Notes: generated from the letters alone by a model not told the origin. DNA of 64,000 bases from Peptococcus simiae (GCF_046097595.1 NZ_JBJUVG010000003.1:1-64000), one strand, 5' to 3'. Counted from the stretch's first letter, positions 6,882 to 15,502 are shown. Translations and numbers: made by a program.

Positions 6882-7378
6882 TGGCGATTCCGTCTTTTTT
6901 AAATAACGACGTCATCAATGTTGAGAACCTTGTTGGCGGTACAGAGGCCCGGTGTTTTGCCGTCTTCCCGGATGGCCGACGCTTTAACATGGGCAACTTT
7001 ATCAACCTAGAGGCCAAGCAGGACTTTAAGAAGTCCAAGGCCCCGATTTTAGGGAATCCCGGTGGCGGCAACCGCAAGGGGGCCCCGACCAATAAAATTA
7101 CCGGGAAGGTCCACTACAACAATAGCTTGTTCCGCCGCTTTGCCCAGGAGTACCAGCGGATGCGGAAGGACCTTTACTTTGACATGGTCATTGTAAATAG
7201 TGATCCAACGTCTACGGTCGGGGAGCAGCGGGTCATCCTCCACGGGGTCAACATGGACAGTACCGTTATCGCCAAGTTTGACGCCGAATCTGAATTCCTG
7301 ACCGAAGACTTCTCCGCTACCTTTGAGAGCTGGGAGCTGGATACTGAATTTAACAATACAGGCGTTCGTGAAGCCTAA
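6881..7378 (+). CDS. Phage tail tube protein (XkdM-like)
   Basis: A 165-residue tail tube protein of the XkdM/DUF2001 family, directly after the sheath gene, its ATG overlapping the sheath stop. The N-terminal FLNNDVINVENLVGGTEARC, the FINLEAKQDFKKSKAPILGN stretch and GKVHYNNSLFRRFAQEYQRM are the family pattern. The C-terminal LTEDFSATFESWELDTEFNN is also usual. It forms the inner tube through which DNA passes. High confidence from sequence pattern and gene order. Confidence 0.85.
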   Translation: MAIPSFLNNDVINVENLVGGTEARCFAVFPDGRRFNMGNFINLEAKQDFKKSKAPILGNPGGGNRKGAPTNKITGKVHYNNSLFRRFAQEYQRMRKDLYFDMVIVNSDPTSTVGEQRVILHGVNMDSTVIAKFDAESEFLTEDFSATFESWELDTEFNNTGVREA

Positions 7379-7397
7379 TTGAAAGGAGCTTATCCAT

Positions 7398-7838
7398 ATG
7401 GAAACAACCCTGTCTGAGTTTTTAGAGTGTGTCCCGGAGCTGCCGGAAAATGTAAAATATGTCGCATCCGAGCGGTTCAAAAGCCCCACTACCGGGGAGC
7501 CGCTGGAGTGGGAAATCCGACCCCTGTCCAATGCGGAGTCCGAGCGCATCAAGGTCCAATGCCAAAAGGAGGCCACCAAAAAGGGCCGGCTGAACCAGGC
7601 CCGGTTTACCAAGCTATACAATGACACCGTCATGGTGGAGTGCACTGTCTTCCCGGACCTCCGCAACGGCCAGCTGCAAGATAAATTTGGTGTAAAGTCC
7701 GCCGACCCGGTAGAGCTTTTAGGCAAAATGCTCTGCCTGCCCGGTGAATACAACGGCTACCTAGAAAAGGTCACCGAGGTGAATGGCTTTGTCGTCAACC
7801 AGTACGAAGAGGCTGCAGAAGAAGCAAAAAACGATTAA
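7398..7838 (+). CDS. Phage tail assembly chaperone (XkdN-like)
   Basis: A 146-residue protein of the XkdN family, the counterpart of lambda gpG, which binds the tape measure protein during tail assembly. The ribosome site is GAAAGGAG (7380-7387). It begins METTLSEFLECVPELPENV and holds WEIRPLSNAESERIKVQCQK and VFPDLRNGQLQDKFGV, then ends in an acidic tail. Near the end the codons AAA AAC follow an A (7826-7832), a -1 slippery heptamer, so part of the ribosomes should continue into the next frame to 8002. Confidence 0.85.
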   Translation: METTLSEFLECVPELPENVKYVASERFKSPTTGEPLEWEIRPLSNAESERIKVQCQKEATKKGRLNQARFTKLYNDTVMVECTVFPDLRNGQLQDKFGVKSADPVELLGKMLCLPGEYNGYLEKVTEVNGFVVNQYEEAAEEAKND

Positions 7839-7867
7839 AGGGCAACGACTTATTTTTTAGCGTTGCC
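7826..7867 (+). other. Programmed -1 frameshift signal
   Basis: Slippery heptamer A AAA AAC (7826-7832) in the chaperone frame, an 8-base gap, then a 7-bp stem GGCAACG (7841-7847) with CGTTGCC (7861-7867). Heptamer plus downstream hairpin is the classical layout. The hairpin is followed by TATTTTT, so weak termination is an alternative reading. Confidence 0.7.
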
Positions 7868-8002
7868 TATTTTTGTGCGGTCAAGATGGGCCGGTTTCCC
7901 CATGAGTACGCCAACCTGCCTGCCCGGGAGCGGGCCCTGGTAGACGCCATAGCGCTGGAGTGGGCAGAAAATGAGCGGAAAGCGGCCGAGGCCGCCCAGT
8001 AA
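7826..8002 (+). CDS. Frameshifted C-terminal extension of the tail chaperone (gpGT type)
   Basis: In the -1 frame from the slippery site, the reading continues through KRLKGNDLFFSVAYF and KMGRFPHEYANLPARERALV to TAA 8002. This gives a long form of about 200 residues, like lambda gpGT. The segment FPHEYANLPARERALVDAI followed by a helix is a usual second half of PBSX-like chaperones, and the frame lies exactly between the chaperone and the tape measure gene. An ATG at 7886 could start it separately but has no ribosome site. Frameshifting is inferred from sequence. Confidence 0.65.
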   Translation, partial: KKRLKGNDLFFSVAYFCAVKMGRFPHEYANLPARERALVDAIALEWAENERKAAEAAQ

Positions 8003-8020
8003 AGCGAAAGGAGGTAAGCG

Positions 8021-8989
8021 ATGGGAACCGTAAGAGGCGCCATGATTTTAGACGATCGGATGACCAGCGTACTCAAGGCCACCACCCAGGCCCTGCACAT
8101 GGTCGTGGACGGCATGGCCAGCATGAATGATGAGATGGGCAGGACCCCGGACATGTCCCAGCTGGCCGCGGCTAAACGGCAGCTACAGGGCATAGACCGG
8201 GACTTTGCCAGCATCGAGCGGGAGGTTGGGGCAGCTAATGCTAAGCAGAAGCAGTTTAACACCAGCCTCAATAATGGTGCCAAGCACGCAGGGCTGCTGG
8301 AGAGCAAGATGAAGGGCGTCTTGGCGGCAGTTGTCAGCGTGGCCAGTGCCGCCAGCGGGCTCAAGGCCTTTGCCAACTACGCCGACGATATGGCCCGGAT
8401 AGATGGGCGCATAAGCATCATCAATGACGGCCTCCAGACCAATGACGCCATCCAAGAGCGGATTTTACAAAAGTCCTATGAGTCCGGGGCGAATTTTAAG
8501 TCCATGGCCGATATGGTCAGCCGGATAGGCACATCGGCCTCCGGAGCCTTTAAAAACACCAATGAGATCGTGGACTTCGCCGGAGAGCTCAATAAGATGT
8601 TCGTCATCGCCGGGACATCGGCCCAGGGCATCGACGCCGCCATGCTCCAGATGACCCAGGCCCTGGCCAAGGGCAAATTGCAGGGGCAGGAATTTAACTC
8701 CATCATGGAGCAGGCCCCGGGCGTCATCAACGCCATAGCCAAGCACCTGGGCGTATCGACAGGCCAGCTGAAGCAGATGGCGGCCGAGGGGCAGATTACA
8801 TCCCAGGTTATCAAGGACTCGGTCCTGGGGGCGGCAGCAGAGACGGCGGAAGCCTTTAACCAAATCCCCTGGGACCCTGACCGGCGGCATCGCCAACCGG
8901 CTCAAGACCGCCGTCACCATGGCCCTAAAGCCTGCCGCCGGGCAGTTTACCGCCCTGGTCAACAGCGAGGAGTTCCACAAGGCCTTTGA
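8021..8989 (+). CDS. Tape measure protein, N-terminal part (frameshifted gene)
   Basis: The first 280 or so residues of a phage tape measure protein, which sets tail length. Ribosome site GAAAGGAGG (8006-8014) precedes ATG 8021. Family features: a coiled-coil N-terminus, the hydrophobic YADDMARIDGRISIINDGLQ and the strongly conserved segment SAQGIDAAMLQMTQALAKGK then LQGQEFNSIMEQAPGVINAI. After NQIPW (around 8871) the frame turns into non-conserved sequence, while the correct continuation (LTGGIANRLKTAVTMALKPA) is in the next frame. Compared with the usual wording NQIPMTWG.., about 8 bases appear lost. Read together, the gene is 8021-10043. Confidence 0.75.
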   Translation: MGTVRGAMILDDRMTSVLKATTQALHMVVDGMASMNDEMGRTPDMSQLAAAKRQLQGIDRDFASIEREVGAANAKQKQFNTSLNNGAKHAGLLESKMKGVLAAVVSVASAASGLKAFANYADDMARIDGRISIINDGLQTNDAIQERILQKSYESGANFKSMADMVSRIGTSASGAFKNTNEIVDFAGELNKMFVIAGTSAQGIDAAMLQMTQALAKGKLQGQEFNSIMEQAPGVINAIAKHLGVSTGQLKQMAAEGQITSQVIKDSVLGAAAETAEAFNQIPWDPDRRHRQPAQDRRHHGPKACRRAVYRPGQQRGVPQGL

Positions 8990-10043
8990 GGGGCTGGTTC
9001 AAGCCGTATACGCTTTCGGTCGGGCCCTTCTGGTCGTGGTCAATATATCCGCGGCGGTGTTTAAGTTTATGGTCAACCACTGGGACGGGCTGAAATTTAT
9101 CATTCTGCCCTTGGTATCAGTTATTGGCGTTTTGATGGTAGCTGCTCTAGTCAAGATGGCCGCAGTAGCTGTCATGGCCGGGGTCTCTATGTTTGCGTCC
9201 ATGATGCCGGTGCTGGGGCCCTTAATGCTCATAGCCGCCGGGATTACCTGGATTACTTTGGGCCTGCAAGGTATGGGCATTAGCTGGCAAGACGCTGGCC
9301 GAGCCGCCGTTGGCGTGGGCTATGCCATTATGGCCATGCTCCGCAACCTAGACCGGAAGGTCTATAACGCGGCGGAGTGCCTCCGGACCTGCTTCCGCAA
9401 TGCCTGGGAAAAGGTTAAAGAGAGTGCTGCCAGCGCACTGAACTTTATAGCTACAGAAGCCAATAAGCTCTTCGCCAAGTTTAATACAAAGCTAGCCAAG
9501 GCTGGCATTCACGGTATTCGTTTTGACATGCTGGGCGAGGTGCACTACACAGCCGATTATGCCGAGCCTAAGACGGTGGCCTATGAAAGTATCGGCGATG
9601 CCTATAAAAAAGGCCACGATGAAGGCTTTAATTCAATCGGCGACAAGGTTGGCGGCGCTCTGGACCGGCTCAGCCAGGTCCAAAAGAACCTGTCCAAGGG
9701 CATCGGCCAAGCGGCCTACGACCAAGCCGTCCTAGCCACTGATGACGGGGCAGGCGGTAAAACCGCCGGTGACCGGGTCCGGGCAGGTAAGCTGGATAAG
9801 ATCGCCGGTAACACCGATAAGATTAAAGAAAGCCTAAAAATCGCCAACGAGGACCTGGCCTATATGCGGAAATGGGAAGAGGGGCGCCGGGCCGCCCAGT
9901 ACAACATTGAGAACAAAATCAAGGTGGAGACGACCATCGACCGGCCCGATGCTACCTTTGACATCGATGGTTACACCCGCGACCTCGGCGTTGGTCTCCT
10001 GACCCAGCTGGACATTACGAAAGGGGGGCTCAGTCCTGAATAA
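8919..10043 (+). CDS. Tape measure protein, C-terminal part (frameshifted gene)
   Basis: Continuation of the tape measure gene in another frame. The homologous reading enters this frame around 8874 (TLTGGIANRLKTAV); ATG 8919 is merely the first Met. It contains a strongly hydrophobic stretch (about residues 30-125 of this part, including VSMFASMMPVLGPLMLIAAG), as many tape measure proteins do, then an amphipathic helical end (KYDKI/IKESLKIANEDLAYMRKW) and TTIDRPDATFDIDGYTRDLG. If the frameshift is real rather than a sequence error, the phage cannot make a normal tail. Confidence 0.7.
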   Translation: MALKPAAGQFTALVNSEEFHKAFEGLVQAVYAFGRALLVVVNISAAVFKFMVNHWDGLKFIILPLVSVIGVLMVAALVKMAAVAVMAGVSMFASMMPVLGPLMLIAAGITWITLGLQGMGISWQDAGRAAVGVGYAIMAMLRNLDRKVYNAAECLRTCFRNAWEKVKESAASALNFIATEANKLFAKFNTKLAKAGIHGIRFDMLGEVHYTADYAEPKTVAYESIGDAYKKGHDEGFNSIGDKVGGALDRLSQVQKNLSKGIGQAAYDQAVLATDDGAGGKTAGDRVRAGKLDKIAGNTDKIKESLKIANEDLAYMRKWEEGRRAAQYNIENKIKVETTIDRPDATFDIDGYTRDLGVGLLTQLDITKGGLSPE

Positions 10044-10059
10044 AGACTATCAACCCCGG

Positions 10060-11217
10060 GTGGACTATAAGTACATGACCGAGCGGCCACCCGACTACCA
10101 TAAAAAGGACCTGGCCATCCAAGCCTACATCGACGAGCAGATTGCTGAAAACCGAGCAGAGCGGGACCGGCTTAAGGCCCGGAAAAAAGAAGAGTATGCC
10201 CGAAACTACGCCAAGTTTGACCTATTCCAGGGCGGCACGACCTACGACCCCTACGCCGCCACCAAGGCCGAGCGAAAGGTCGAGGCCCTCCGGCTGAAGA
10301 TGGATGCCCAGCAGCTCAAGGAGATGGCGGAAGACGCACGGGCTGAAGCGGAAAAAGCCAAGGCCAACATCGTCAAGCAGCCGACCGACAAAGAATACGA
10401 CATTCTGACGCAAAAAGAGATTGACAAGCGGATAGCCGAATCTAAGGCCTATGCCGCCCAGAAAGCGGCCAAGGCGGCCGACCTGGAGGCCAAGTATCTC
10501 CAGGTCCTGGCCCAGGCCAATAGGACTGACCGGTACGCCTACTATGACCTGGCCGCCAGCCAGTATGAGGTCTACTTTGGAAAGGAACTCATGCCCATAG
10601 CACCGGCAGAGATTAAGACGTCTATTGAAAGTAATGACGAGACCTTCCAGCTGGTCACCGGCCAGGGCTTTATTATCCCGGAAATGCCTAAGCTGACTAA
10701 GATGACCTTTACCCTCTGGCTCCCGGCCCACCCCTACCCCTGGGCTCAGTACCGGGGCGGTTTTAAAAAGCCGGTCTATTACCTCAACCTGTTCGAAAAG
10801 CTAAAGGTCGCCTGTAAGCCCTTTGACTTTGCCGTCATCCGCAACCACGATAAGAGCACCAACTCCGACACCTACATGAAGATGGTCATCAGCGATTATG
10901 TCATCAATGAGGATGCGGACGGCCTGGTGGACGACATCGAGGTGGACATCAGCCTCCTGCAGTTTAATGATTTAGTATCTACATCAGTTAAGCTGGCGAC
11001 CAAGGACGGCAAACCGGTGGCGACCACAGATAAGACCCGGCCAGGTGGGCCTGACCGGCCTAAGACCTATACGGTCAAATATGGGGACACCCTGTGCGAG
11101 CTGGCCAAAAAGTACCTGGGGGACAGTGGCAAGTGGAAAGATATATACGATCTGAACAAGTCAAAAATCCAAGACTACAACCGGGTACCGGCAGGGACGG
11201 TGTTGCGATTTGAGTGA
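10060..11217 (+). CDS. LysM-domain baseplate/tail protein (XkdP-like)
   Basis: A protein of about 385-393 residues. The first half is a long Lys/Glu/Ala coiled coil (residues about 15-155), the middle is beta-rich (MTFTLWLPAHPYPWAQYRGG) and residues from about 340 form one LysM domain (TYTVKYGDTLCELAKKYLGD, ending VPAGTVLRF). LysM domains bind peptidoglycan. In PBSX the equivalent XkdP follows the tape measure gene. GTG 10060 has no ribosome site; AAGGGGGG (10021-10028) instead fits an in-frame CTG at 10036. The stop overlaps the next gene by 8 bases. Confidence 0.75.
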   Translation: MDYKYMTERPPDYHKKDLAIQAYIDEQIAENRAERDRLKARKKEEYARNYAKFDLFQGGTTYDPYAATKAERKVEALRLKMDAQQLKEMAEDARAEAEKAKANIVKQPTDKEYDILTQKEIDKRIAESKAYAAQKAAKAADLEAKYLQVLAQANRTDRYAYYDLAASQYEVYFGKELMPIAPAEIKTSIESNDETFQLVTGQGFIIPEMPKLTKMTFTLWLPAHPYPWAQYRGGFKKPVYYLNLFEKLKVACKPFDFAVIRNHDKSTNSDTYMKMVISDYVINEDADGLVDDIEVDISLLQFNDLVSTSVKLATKDGKPVATTDKTRPGGPDRPKTYTVKYGDTLCELAKKYLGDSGKWKDIYDLNKSKIQDYNRVPAGTVLRFE

Positions 11218-13147
11218 GAATACTGGATACACGCCCCACAAATGGCGGGTGGAAATAACCAACCCCCGACTGGGGAAGACCTTCCGGCCGGTCCTAAAAG
11301 AGCCAATAAAAGTCACCTGGAAGCGGGAAGGGGAGCCAGGCAAGCTGGAATTTACCACTGCCAAAAACGGAGACCTATCCTACCAGAATGGGAACATGGC
11401 CATCCTTTTTTGTGACGAGGACCCTGTGTTTGTAGGCTGGATCTTTACCAAGTCCCGAGGCGACCTAAAGACCATTGACTGTGTGGCCTACGACCAAATC
11501 CGCTACTTAAAGTACAAGGACACCATCCAGTATGATAGCAAGTCTTACGGAGACTTGGTCAAGATGGTCGCCGGAGACCACAACCTGCAAGTCGGGGAGG
11601 TGGCCGAAACCGGTGTCAAAATGTCCCGGACAGAGGAGGATGTGGAGCTATATGATATCTTTGATAAGGCCTACCAAAACACCCTCATCGAGGGCGGGGA
11701 GGCTTTTGTTCTCTATGACAATGTGGGCAAGTTGACGCTCAAAAACATCAAGGATATGGTCTACAGGGGTAAGGTCTTTGACGCTAAGGCCATGCAGGCC
11801 TGGGAGTATACAAATACCATCGACGAGGGCACCTATAACCGGGTCAAGATTACCGTCAAGGATGACGCTGCCGGCCAGGCGGAGACCTTGGTGGCGGAAA
11901 ACCCGGAGCACATCAAGGACTGGGGCGTCTTGCAGTTCCATGCAGTATCTAATGAGCCCAAGGAGCTCATCAAGATGAAGGCAGACGACGTGCTGAAAAA
12001 GGTCGACCGACCGGTCCGGAAGCTGGCCCTCAAGGGCGTCCTGGGCGACATAGCCATTAGGGGCGGGTCGGTGATTTATGTCAACCTCCCCTTGGGCGAC
12101 ATGCAGGCCAGTGCGGCCTTTTGGGTGGAGAGTGTGACCCACACCATCCGGGGCAACAGCCACTTGATGGACATGGAAATCCAGAATGAAGACTTCTTAC
12201 CGGCCATTGATGTGTCAGGCGTCTTTAAGAACGAGCAGAAACAAGCGGCAGACGGTGGCCTGGGCGATGGGACCTTCCACGCCCTGCCGGGGAATACCAA
12301 TGCAGAACGGATATGGAATGCCTTCCGAAAGATGGGCTATAGCGCCGCAGCTACCGCCGGCATCATGGGCAATATCTGGCGGGAGAGTGGCTTTAACCCG
12401 ACGATTGCTGAGACGGGCAACACTGGACACGGCCGCGGGCTGTGTCAGTGGGATGTCCGCAACCGCTGGCAGAACCTCATCCAATGGGCCAGCGCTAAGG
12501 GCCTGGATTACCGTAGCATTGAGGCCCAGTGCGGCTTTGTGGACTATGAGCTCAAAAGTGGCGGCCTAGCCTACTGGCTCAACAAACATGGGTCGCTGGA
12601 GCAATTTAAGCAGGCAAGAGACCCAGCCTGGGCAGTTGCCTGGTTTTATGATGTCTTTGAGCGAGGGTTGAGGCGCGATAGCGATATCGCTAAGTCTACA
12701 CCGGTGGCCCAGCGCTATTTTAACCAGTGGAAAAACTATGGGATGACCGTCGGCGGAGGCAGTGCACCGGCCAAACTTATGGCGGCCATCAATAGCACCC
12801 CCTGGCCGGGGGCCAGTTTGTGCGCCACCTGGGTAAGCCGGGTCTTTAACCAGGTGACAGGCCAGTACCCGGATGGCAACGGGAATGACATGACCCGAAA
12901 CTGGTGCCATAGTAGCAACCTCAAGGACCTCCGGCCGGGTATGGTCATCGGTTGTGTGGTTAGCCCGTATGGCCTGGGGAGGACCTACGGCCACATAGCC
13001 ATATACGCCGGGGGAGACACGGTTTATAGCAGTGAGGGTAGCGGGATTGTCAAATATACTGTCAAAAAATTCATAGCAACCTATGGCCCGGCAAGCGGTG
13101 GCTCTCAAGTCCGCTGGGGCTGGATGCTGAATACGCCGCTGAGTTAG
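11210..13147 (+). CDS. Baseplate hub protein fused to tail lysozyme and NlpC/P60-like domains
   Basis: A 645-residue protein starting at TTG 11210. Residues about 5-345 are an XkdQ-like hub (HKWRVEITNPRLG, VFVGWIFTKSRGDLKTIDCV, ESVTHTIRGNSHLMDMEIQN). Residues about 360-515 are a phage tail lysozyme domain (AERIWNAFRKMGYSAAATAG, GNIWRESGFNP with the likely catalytic Glu near 391, and GRGLCQWDVRNRW). Residues about 525-640 look like an NlpC/P60 or CHAP peptidase: Cys538 in SLCATWVSRV and His595 in YGHIAIYAGG. So one polypeptide joins the spike base to two wall-cutting enzymes, presumably for DNA entry through the thick wall. The start overlaps the previous stop. Confidence 0.8.
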   Translation: MSENTGYTPHKWRVEITNPRLGKTFRPVLKEPIKVTWKREGEPGKLEFTTAKNGDLSYQNGNMAILFCDEDPVFVGWIFTKSRGDLKTIDCVAYDQIRYLKYKDTIQYDSKSYGDLVKMVAGDHNLQVGEVAETGVKMSRTEEDVELYDIFDKAYQNTLIEGGEAFVLYDNVGKLTLKNIKDMVYRGKVFDAKAMQAWEYTNTIDEGTYNRVKITVKDDAAGQAETLVAENPEHIKDWGVLQFHAVSNEPKELIKMKADDVLKKVDRPVRKLALKGVLGDIAIRGGSVIYVNLPLGDMQASAAFWVESVTHTIRGNSHLMDMEIQNEDFLPAIDVSGVFKNEQKQAADGGLGDGTFHALPGNTNAERIWNAFRKMGYSAAATAGIMGNIWRESGFNPTIAETGNTGHGRGLCQWDVRNRWQNLIQWASAKGLDYRSIEAQCGFVDYELKSGGLAYWLNKHGSLEQFKQARDPAWAVAWFYDVFERGLRRDSDIAKSTPVAQRYFNQWKNYGMTVGGGSAPAKLMAAINSTPWPGASLCATWVSRVFNQVTGQYPDGNGNDMTRNWCHSSNLKDLRPGMVIGCVVSPYGLGRTYGHIAIYAGGDTVYSSEGSGIVKYTVKKFIATYGPASGGSQVRWGWMLNTPLS

Positions 13148-13158
13148 GAGGAATAGCA

Positions 13159-13428
13159 GTGGATACAAGATCCCTACTAGACGCCATTAAGCAGATTGCC
13201 GGGACGGTGTACGAATCCCGCAAGCCTGCCCGGGTGACCTATGCCAAGCTGACCTCCATCAGTCCGGTCGCCTTCCAGAAGAATATCAAAGTCAAATTAT
13301 CCAAAGAACTGAAGAACTTGGTCCTGCCTTACGGAGTAACATTTTTACCAGAAGATGTAGGGTCTACCCATGTTTTCTTGCAGGACGAGGGTGGCCAGGT
13401 CTTTTACTACTTATACATGAAGGAGTGA
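13159..13428 (+). CDS. XkdR-like (DUF2577) phage protein
   Basis: An 89-residue protein starting at GTG 13159, with TAGGAGGA (13146-13153) just before it. It has the DUF2577/XkdR pattern: an N-terminal helix (LLDAIKQIAGTVYESRKPAR), then YAKLTSISPVAFQKNIKVKL and a final VFLQDEGGQVFYYLYMKE. These small proteins always lie between the hub gene and the XkdS gene and are thought to be part of the baseplate. Four bases separate it from the next gene. Confidence 0.75.
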   Translation: MDTRSLLDAIKQIAGTVYESRKPARVTYAKLTSISPVAFQKNIKVKLSKELKNLVLPYGVTFLPEDVGSTHVFLQDEGGQVFYYLYMKE

Positions 13429-13432
13429 TGGC

Positions 13433-13861
13433 ATGATCCCAGAAATGCCGGATACCTGGCGGGAGGCCGCCGGCGGCTATACCGAGGTCCTCAAGCCCTC
13501 CCTTACCTGGTGGATGGACGCTGAGGCCCTCCGCATCCGGGGGTACGCCGCCGAGGTGCAGGCCGTCGAGCAGGCGGTCTATACAACCCTACGGACCGAG
13601 CGATACAAGCATGTCATTTATAGCGATAGTCACGGCCTGGAGATAGCCGACCTCATCGGCCAGCCTAGACGGCTCATCTATGCCGCCCTGTGCCGACGGA
13701 TACCGGAGGCCCTCCTCATGGACGACCGCATCACGGGCGTAGACGGCTTTTACCTAGACGAGCAAGCCAGCCAGGGCCATGACCTGGCCATAGGCTTTAC
13801 GGTACACACAAAATACGGATCCTTAGACGGAAGGGAAGTGATAAGCGGTGTGGGAGGATAA
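13433..13861 (+). CDS. XkdS-like (DUF2634) baseplate protein
   Basis: A 142-residue protein of the XkdS/DUF2634 type, related to the gp25-like wedge protein. It carries LTWWMDAEALRIRGYAAEVQ and YKHVIYSDSHGLEIADLIGQ, the latter region (YS..GLE..DLIG) being the family hallmark, then VDGFYLDEQASQGHDLAIGF. It starts 4 bases after the previous stop, with AAGGAG (13421-13426) as ribosome site, and its end overlaps the start of the baseplate J gene by 14 bases. Role: wedge component linking hub and J protein. Confidence 0.8.
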   Translation: MIPEMPDTWREAAGGYTEVLKPSLTWWMDAEALRIRGYAAEVQAVEQAVYTTLRTERYKHVIYSDSHGLEIADLIGQPRRLIYAALCRRIPEALLMDDRITGVDGFYLDEQASQGHDLAIGFTVHTKYGSLDGREVISGVGG

Positions 13862-14918
13862 AACCTACGAGAATTTACTGGCGGATAAGCTAAACCGCGT
13901 CCCGGACCAGTACGACACCCGGGAGTCGTCCTTGCTTTTTAACGCCTTGGCCCCGGCCTCCATGGAAACCATGAAGCTCTACCTGGACATGGCCTGGTCC
14001 TATGACCAGATGTTCCCGGAGACGGCCAACCGGGAAAACCTCATCCGCCATGCCCGCCTTTTGGGTGTCTTCCCTAAAGACGCCCAGCCTATGCGGCTCA
14101 AGGCCGAGTTTGATGCCCCCATCCAGGCAGGGGACCGATTTAACCTGGACAGGTACAATTTTTATGCGGCTGAGATGGTGGATACCAAAGGCGGCGTTTT
14201 TACCTGGATTTTAGTCGCCGAGGAGGTCGGTGCACTGGACCTGTACCCGGTAGGGTTGCCGCTAACCCCAATAAAGGAAATCAAGGACCTAAGCCGGGCC
14301 GAAGTAACCGGCCTCATCGAGCCGGGCCGGAACGAGGAAGAGACAGAGCTCTTCAGAGAGCGGTTTTTTATCGAGATCCAACGCCAGGCCTATGGGGGCA
14401 ACATCGCAGACTACGAGCGGATGCTCTCCACCGTCAACGGTGTGGGGGCCTGCAAGGTCCTCCCCCACCACAAAGGGCCGGGGACCGTCGGCGTGATCAT
14501 CGTTAATGACAGCTTTGACGTGCCATCGACGGAGCTGGTGCAAAGGGTCCAGGAGGCCATTGACCCGCCGGGCTACACCGGCGAGGGCAAGGGGCTGGCC
14601 CCCATCGACCACCAGGTGACCATCATGGCCGCCAAGGCCGACAAGGTGAATATCAAGCTCACCTTGACCTATGCCCCAGGGTCCTCCTGGGCAAGTCTAA
14701 AAAGTCGAGTTATCGAGACCCTCCGGGCCTACTTTGACGAGGTGCGCCGGGGTTGGACCAGCAGTGCGACACTAAGGCTGTATACATCACAGGTCGAGAT
14801 GCGGCTCTTAAAAATACCGGGCATAGTAGACGCCCAGTACACTAGATTTAACGGCGTAGATGATAATCACACCGTGCCCGACGGCGCCATCCCGGTCCTG
14901 GGTGAGGTGACGGCATGA
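13848..14918 (+). CDS. Baseplate J-like protein (XkdT)
   Basis: A 356-residue baseplate wedge protein homologous to P2 gpJ and XkdT. It begins at GTG 13848 (MWEDKTYENLLADKLNRV) and has the family phrases DTRESSLLFNALAPASMETM, ANRENLIRHARLLGVFPKDA and, in the core, GGNIADYERMLSTVNGVGAC plus PGTVGVIIVNDSFDVPSTEL. The C-terminal QVEMRLLKIPGIVDAQYTRF is also typical. It helps trigger sheath contraction. The stop overlaps the next ATG (ATGA, 14915-14918). Confidence 0.88.
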   Translation: MWEDKTYENLLADKLNRVPDQYDTRESSLLFNALAPASMETMKLYLDMAWSYDQMFPETANRENLIRHARLLGVFPKDAQPMRLKAEFDAPIQAGDRFNLDRYNFYAAEMVDTKGGVFTWILVAEEVGALDLYPVGLPLTPIKEIKDLSRAEVTGLIEPGRNEEETELFRERFFIEIQRQAYGGNIADYERMLSTVNGVGACKVLPHHKGPGTVGVIIVNDSFDVPSTELVQRVQEAIDPPGYTGEGKGLAPIDHQVTIMAAKADKVNIKLTLTYAPGSSWASLKSRVIETLRAYFDEVRRGWTSSATLRLYTSQVEMRLLKIPGIVDAQYTRFNGVDDNHTVPDGAIPVLGEVTA

Positions 14919-15502
14919 ACTGGTACTTTATACGAGATATAGGCCTACTCTGCTACCTGCCGCCGGTCCTTCAGGACTATGAAGAGCTGGCCGTGCTGGC
15001 TGATGTCGAGGAAAGGACTCTCATCCAAGCCCTGCACGATGTTAACCGTCTGTATGCCGGTATTTTTATCGACACAGCAGACGGCGAGGCCCTGGCCCTC
15101 TTAGAGCGGCAGTGGGGAATCGCCCCGCCGGAAGACGCCACCCTGGAAGATCGTCGGCTGGCTGTAAGGGCCCGAATGGTCAGTATGGCCGCCCTTTATA
15201 CTAAACGGTCCTTATACGCCGCCCTGGCTGCCCTGTGCGGTAGGGATGGCTTTAGCCTGGATATTAGCCATAGCAAGTACTCTGTATCGGTCCTGATTGA
15301 GCTGAAGAGTAAAAATCAGGCAGAGGCCGTCCGAGGTATGCTCCATGATATGCTACCGGCCAATATGGTCTACCAAGTAGACATCCGCTACAACCAGCAC
15401 GCCACCCTGGGCAGGCTGACCCATGGTGAGATGGCGGCATACACCCACGACCAGCTCCGGACCGGCTTCAAGGTGCGTGAATTAAGCCTAGCGAAAGGAT
15501 GA
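14915..15502 (+). CDS. XkdU/YmfQ-family baseplate protein (DUF2313)
   Basis: A 195-residue protein directly coupled to the J gene by an ATGA overlap. It matches the XkdU/YmfQ (DUF2313) group: DTADGEALALLERQWGI (the family's conserved turn), LEDRRLAVRARMVSMAALYT and a C-terminal LPANMVYQVDIRYNQHATLG. These proteins connect the baseplate to the tail fibres. It is followed after 7 bases by the fibre genes. Good confidence from order and pattern. Confidence 0.8.
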   Translation: MNWYFIRDIGLLCYLPPVLQDYEELAVLADVEERTLIQALHDVNRLYAGIFIDTADGEALALLERQWGIAPPEDATLEDRRLAVRARMVSMAALYTKRSLYAALAALCGRDGFSLDISHSKYSVSVLIELKSKNQAEAVRGMLHDMLPANMVYQVDIRYNQHATLGRLTHGEMAAYTHDQLRTGFKVRELSLAKG

